Shown here piece after piece: positions 62,299 to 64,000 of a stretch of DNA of 64,000 nt; positions within the stretch are counted from its first letter, which is position 1, and each line of letters begins with the position of its first letter. The stretch spans positions 1-64,000 of the forward strand of contig NZ_JACJRV010000025.1 of NCBI RefSeq assembly GCF_014697475.1, in the 5' to 3' direction. Made by a program: the position numbers and the translations under genes. The notes beneath the pieces are model-generated. The model was not told where the DNA came from. It did not search any database and saw only the letters and a program-made list of their open reading frames with translations. The stretch is from Nostoc sp. FACHB-152 (GTDB taxonomy: Bacteria; Cyanobacteriota; Cyanobacteriia; Cyanobacteriales; Nostocaceae).

Positions 62299-64000
62299 AT
62301 GCGAATTTTGCTGATCGAAGACGACGAAGTTTTGCTCGATGTCTTGCTGCAATCTCTCACCAGCCAGCACTACGTTGTGGATGCAGTTCAGGATGGTCAA
62401 AGCGGTTGGGAATATGCCCAAAGTACCAGCTATGACTTGATTCTGACGGATGTAGGGCTACCAAGACTCGATGGAATTAAGTTATGCCAACGCTTACGGG
62501 CTGAAGGTTACACCATCCCGATTTTGCTGATCACAGCTAAAGATGCAAGTAGCGATCGCATTCGTGGACTAGACGCAGGTGCAGACGACTATTTAACTAA
62601 ACCCCTAGATTTAGCAGAACTTCAAGCACGTTTACGAGCTTTACTGCGACGCGGCGAGGTTTCACCCACAACTGTGTTACAAGTGGGCGATTTACATTTA
62701 GATCCCCGCAGTTGCGAAGTGAAATATGCTAATAAACCTCTAAAACTAACTCCCAAAGAATATACTCTGCTCGAAGTATTTATGCGAAATCCGGCGCGGG
62801 TTTTCAGTCGCGGACAACTTGTCGAGCATCTGTGGACATTTGACGACCCTCCATTAGAAGAAAGTGTCAAAGCACATATTAAAGGATTGCGACAAAAAAT
62901 GAAGGCAGCTGGGGCTGTAGATTGGATTGAGAATGTTTACGGGTTGGGGTATCGGTTGCGAGAGGGAGTAGGAGAGCAGAATTTCAAGTCAGAGAGGGGG
63001 GACAAGGGGGATAGGGGAGAAGGTATTACTTCTTTGATTTCCTCATCTGCATCGATTGAGCAGGAGTTTAAGCAGGGAATGTCTCGGCTGTGGCAGCAGT
63101 ATCGAGGCTTGATGATTGAACGCTTACAGGCTCTACAAACAGCAGCAGAGGCAATAAATCAGGGGAAACTTACCCAAACTTTAAGTCACAGTGCTAGGCA
63201 AGCAGCTCACAAGTTAGCAGGCGTGTTGGGAATGTTTGAGAAGGAAGCCGGCACTCTTTTGGCAAGAGAAATAGAAGAGATTTTGTTATCGGATGCAATG
63301 TCATCAGCCCAGGAACAACAATTTTTAGCTTTGGTGGGTCAATTGGGTGAAATGCTCAATTTAGGTGAAACGCAACCATCTTTACCCAGAGAAACACCCC
63401 GACTATTGTTAATCGATCCCGACCTCAATCTGGGCCGAGAGTTACAGGAATTAGCTCAATCATTTAATAGATGCTGGCAGCAGGTAGCAACGTTAGAGTT
63501 AGGGAAAACATGGCTACAATCTCACTCAGCAGACTTGGTAGTTTTAGCAACAGACGCAGCCAAACAACAAGAAGATAGTCTGACATTGTTAGCAGACTTG
63601 GCATCTCGGACACCGCCTATATCTGCATTAGTGCTGGCGGCGGCTGATGATTTATTAGATCGGGTAGCGATAGCGCGGGCGGGTGGACGAGGTTTTCTGC
63701 ACAAACCTGTAGCAGCAGTGCAAGTTTGGGAAATGGCAAGGCAATTATTACAAGTTACCCAATCATCAACAATTAATGTGTTAGTTGTTGATGACGATCC
63801 GGTATTTTTAGCAGCGTTGCGTCCCATGCTTGAGCCTTGGGGAATGCGGATGACAGGTTTAGACAAACCGCTACGTTTTTGGGAAGTACTGCGGTCTGTA
63901 GTTCCTGATTTACTGATTTTAGATGTAGATATGCCTCAAGTTAACGGTATTGAACTTTGTCAAGCAGTACGTATCGACCCTGATTGGCAGTCTCTACCGA
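62299..64000 (+). CDS. multi-domain response regulator (REC-wHTH-HPt-REC-REC), partial at window end
   Basis: 567 codons are visible and the frame continues past the end. Receiver 1 has acidic pair E7/D8-D9, phosphoacceptor D51 (LTDVGLPRLDG) and K101. An OmpR/PhoB winged helix follows (about 125-222; YTLLEVFMRNP, VYGLGYRL). A repeat-coded Gly/Asp/Lys linker (about 231-242) leads to an HPt domain with H304 (AHKLAGVLGMF). Receiver 2 (about 360-470) has Ala where Asp is expected (DLVVLATD), so it is probably not phosphorylated. Receiver 3 (from about 490) has VVDDD and LILDVDMP. It is divergent from the lanthipeptide genes and could control them; no cognate kinase is visible. Confidence 0.85.
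   Translation, partial: MRILLIEDDEVLLDVLLQSLTSQHYVVDAVQDGQSGWEYAQSTSYDLILTDVGLPRLDGIKLCQRLRAEGYTIPILLITAKDASSDRIRGLDAGADDYLTKPLDLAELQARLRALLRRGEVSPTTVLQVGDLHLDPRSCEVKYANKPLKLTPKEYTLLEVFMRNPARVFSRGQLVEHLWTFDDPPLEESVKAHIKGLRQKMKAAGAVDWIENVYGLGYRLREGVGEQNFKSERGDKGDRGEGITSLISSSASIEQEFKQGMSRLWQQYRGLMIERLQALQTAAEAINQGKLTQTLSHSARQAAHKLAGVLGMFEKEAGTLLAREIEEILLSDAMSSAQEQQFLALVGQLGEMLNLGETQPSLPRETPRLLLIDPDLNLGRELQELAQSFNRCWQQVATLELGKTWLQSHSADLVVLATDAAKQQEDSLTLLADLASRTPPISALVLAAADDLLDRVAIARAGGRGFLHKPVAAVQVWEMARQLLQVTQSSTINVLVVDDDPVFLAALRPMLEPWGMRMTGLDKPLRFWEVLRSVVPDLLILDVDMPQVNGIELCQAVRIDPDWQSLP
62995..63018 (+). repeat. purine-rich repeat coding for the response regulator linker
   Basis: GGGGGGACAAGGGGGATAGG and adjacent bases, an STRR-like G-rich repeat in frame, giving the GDKGDRGEG linker between the winged helix and the HPt domain. 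Confidence 0.5.

Overview
The window reads as chromosome (or a large replicon) of a filamentous, probably Nostocales-type cyanobacterium. Direct signs are a full-length orange carotenoid protein, abundant HIP1 octamers (GCGATCGC), heptameric short tandem repeats (STRRs) and GC-rich short dispersed repeats between and inside genes, a giant Ser/Thr-kinase/AAA/GAF/PAS/histidine-kinase fusion, and a proteusin-type (nitrile-hydratase-like leader) lanthipeptide cluster with NHLM exporters. No rRNA, tRNA or CRISPR array was found.

Layout. 0-6 kb: a receiver-only response regulator, an OCP in which the position of Arg155 is Gln, three small hypothetical membrane-associated proteins, and a B12-binding radical SAM enzyme followed by a near-perfect 41-bp palindrome. 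6-12 kb: one 1,966-residue signalling protein whose coding sequence carries two inserted repeats, one of them four heptamers that could shift frame. 12-17 kb: GNAT acetyltransferase, S10-type serine carboxypeptidase-like protein, a secreted-looking hypothetical protein, and several decayed fragments (HTH protein, transposase, MITE-like element). 17-42 kb: a PpiC/SurA-like foldase, then a single 24-kb gene for a 7,997-residue protein with an N-terminal DUF4347 domain, several classes of internal repeats and a C-terminal RTX (calcium-binding) block. 42-47 kb: a tight same-strand set, SapC family protein, O-methyltransferase, radical SAM protein and two unrecognised proteins whose C-terminal parts look alike. 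47-50 kb: a second methyltransferase and a 402-residue RTX-like solenoid protein on the minus strand, with IS and Uma2 remnants. 50.8-62 kb, minus strand: two duplicated lanthipeptide precursors with identical cores, a ProcM-like LanM (Cys-Cys-Cys zinc site), an HlyD adaptor, a C39-peptidase ABC exporter and a second NHLM ABC transporter. 62.3 kb to the end: a divergent multi-domain response regulator that runs off the window.

How they may work together. LanM would dehydrate and cyclise the twin precursors, the C39 exporter would cut behind the Gly-Gly, and HlyD plus the second ABC protein would complete export. A nearly identical 42-43-bp box upstream of both the precursor genes and the HlyD operon suggests shared control. 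The giant RTX protein and the 402-residue solenoid look like type I secretion cargo. The SapC / methyltransferase / radical SAM / unknown-pair cassette directly behind the giant gene is the least explained part of the window and the best candidate for an undescribed system; the proposed link to the giant protein rests on position only.
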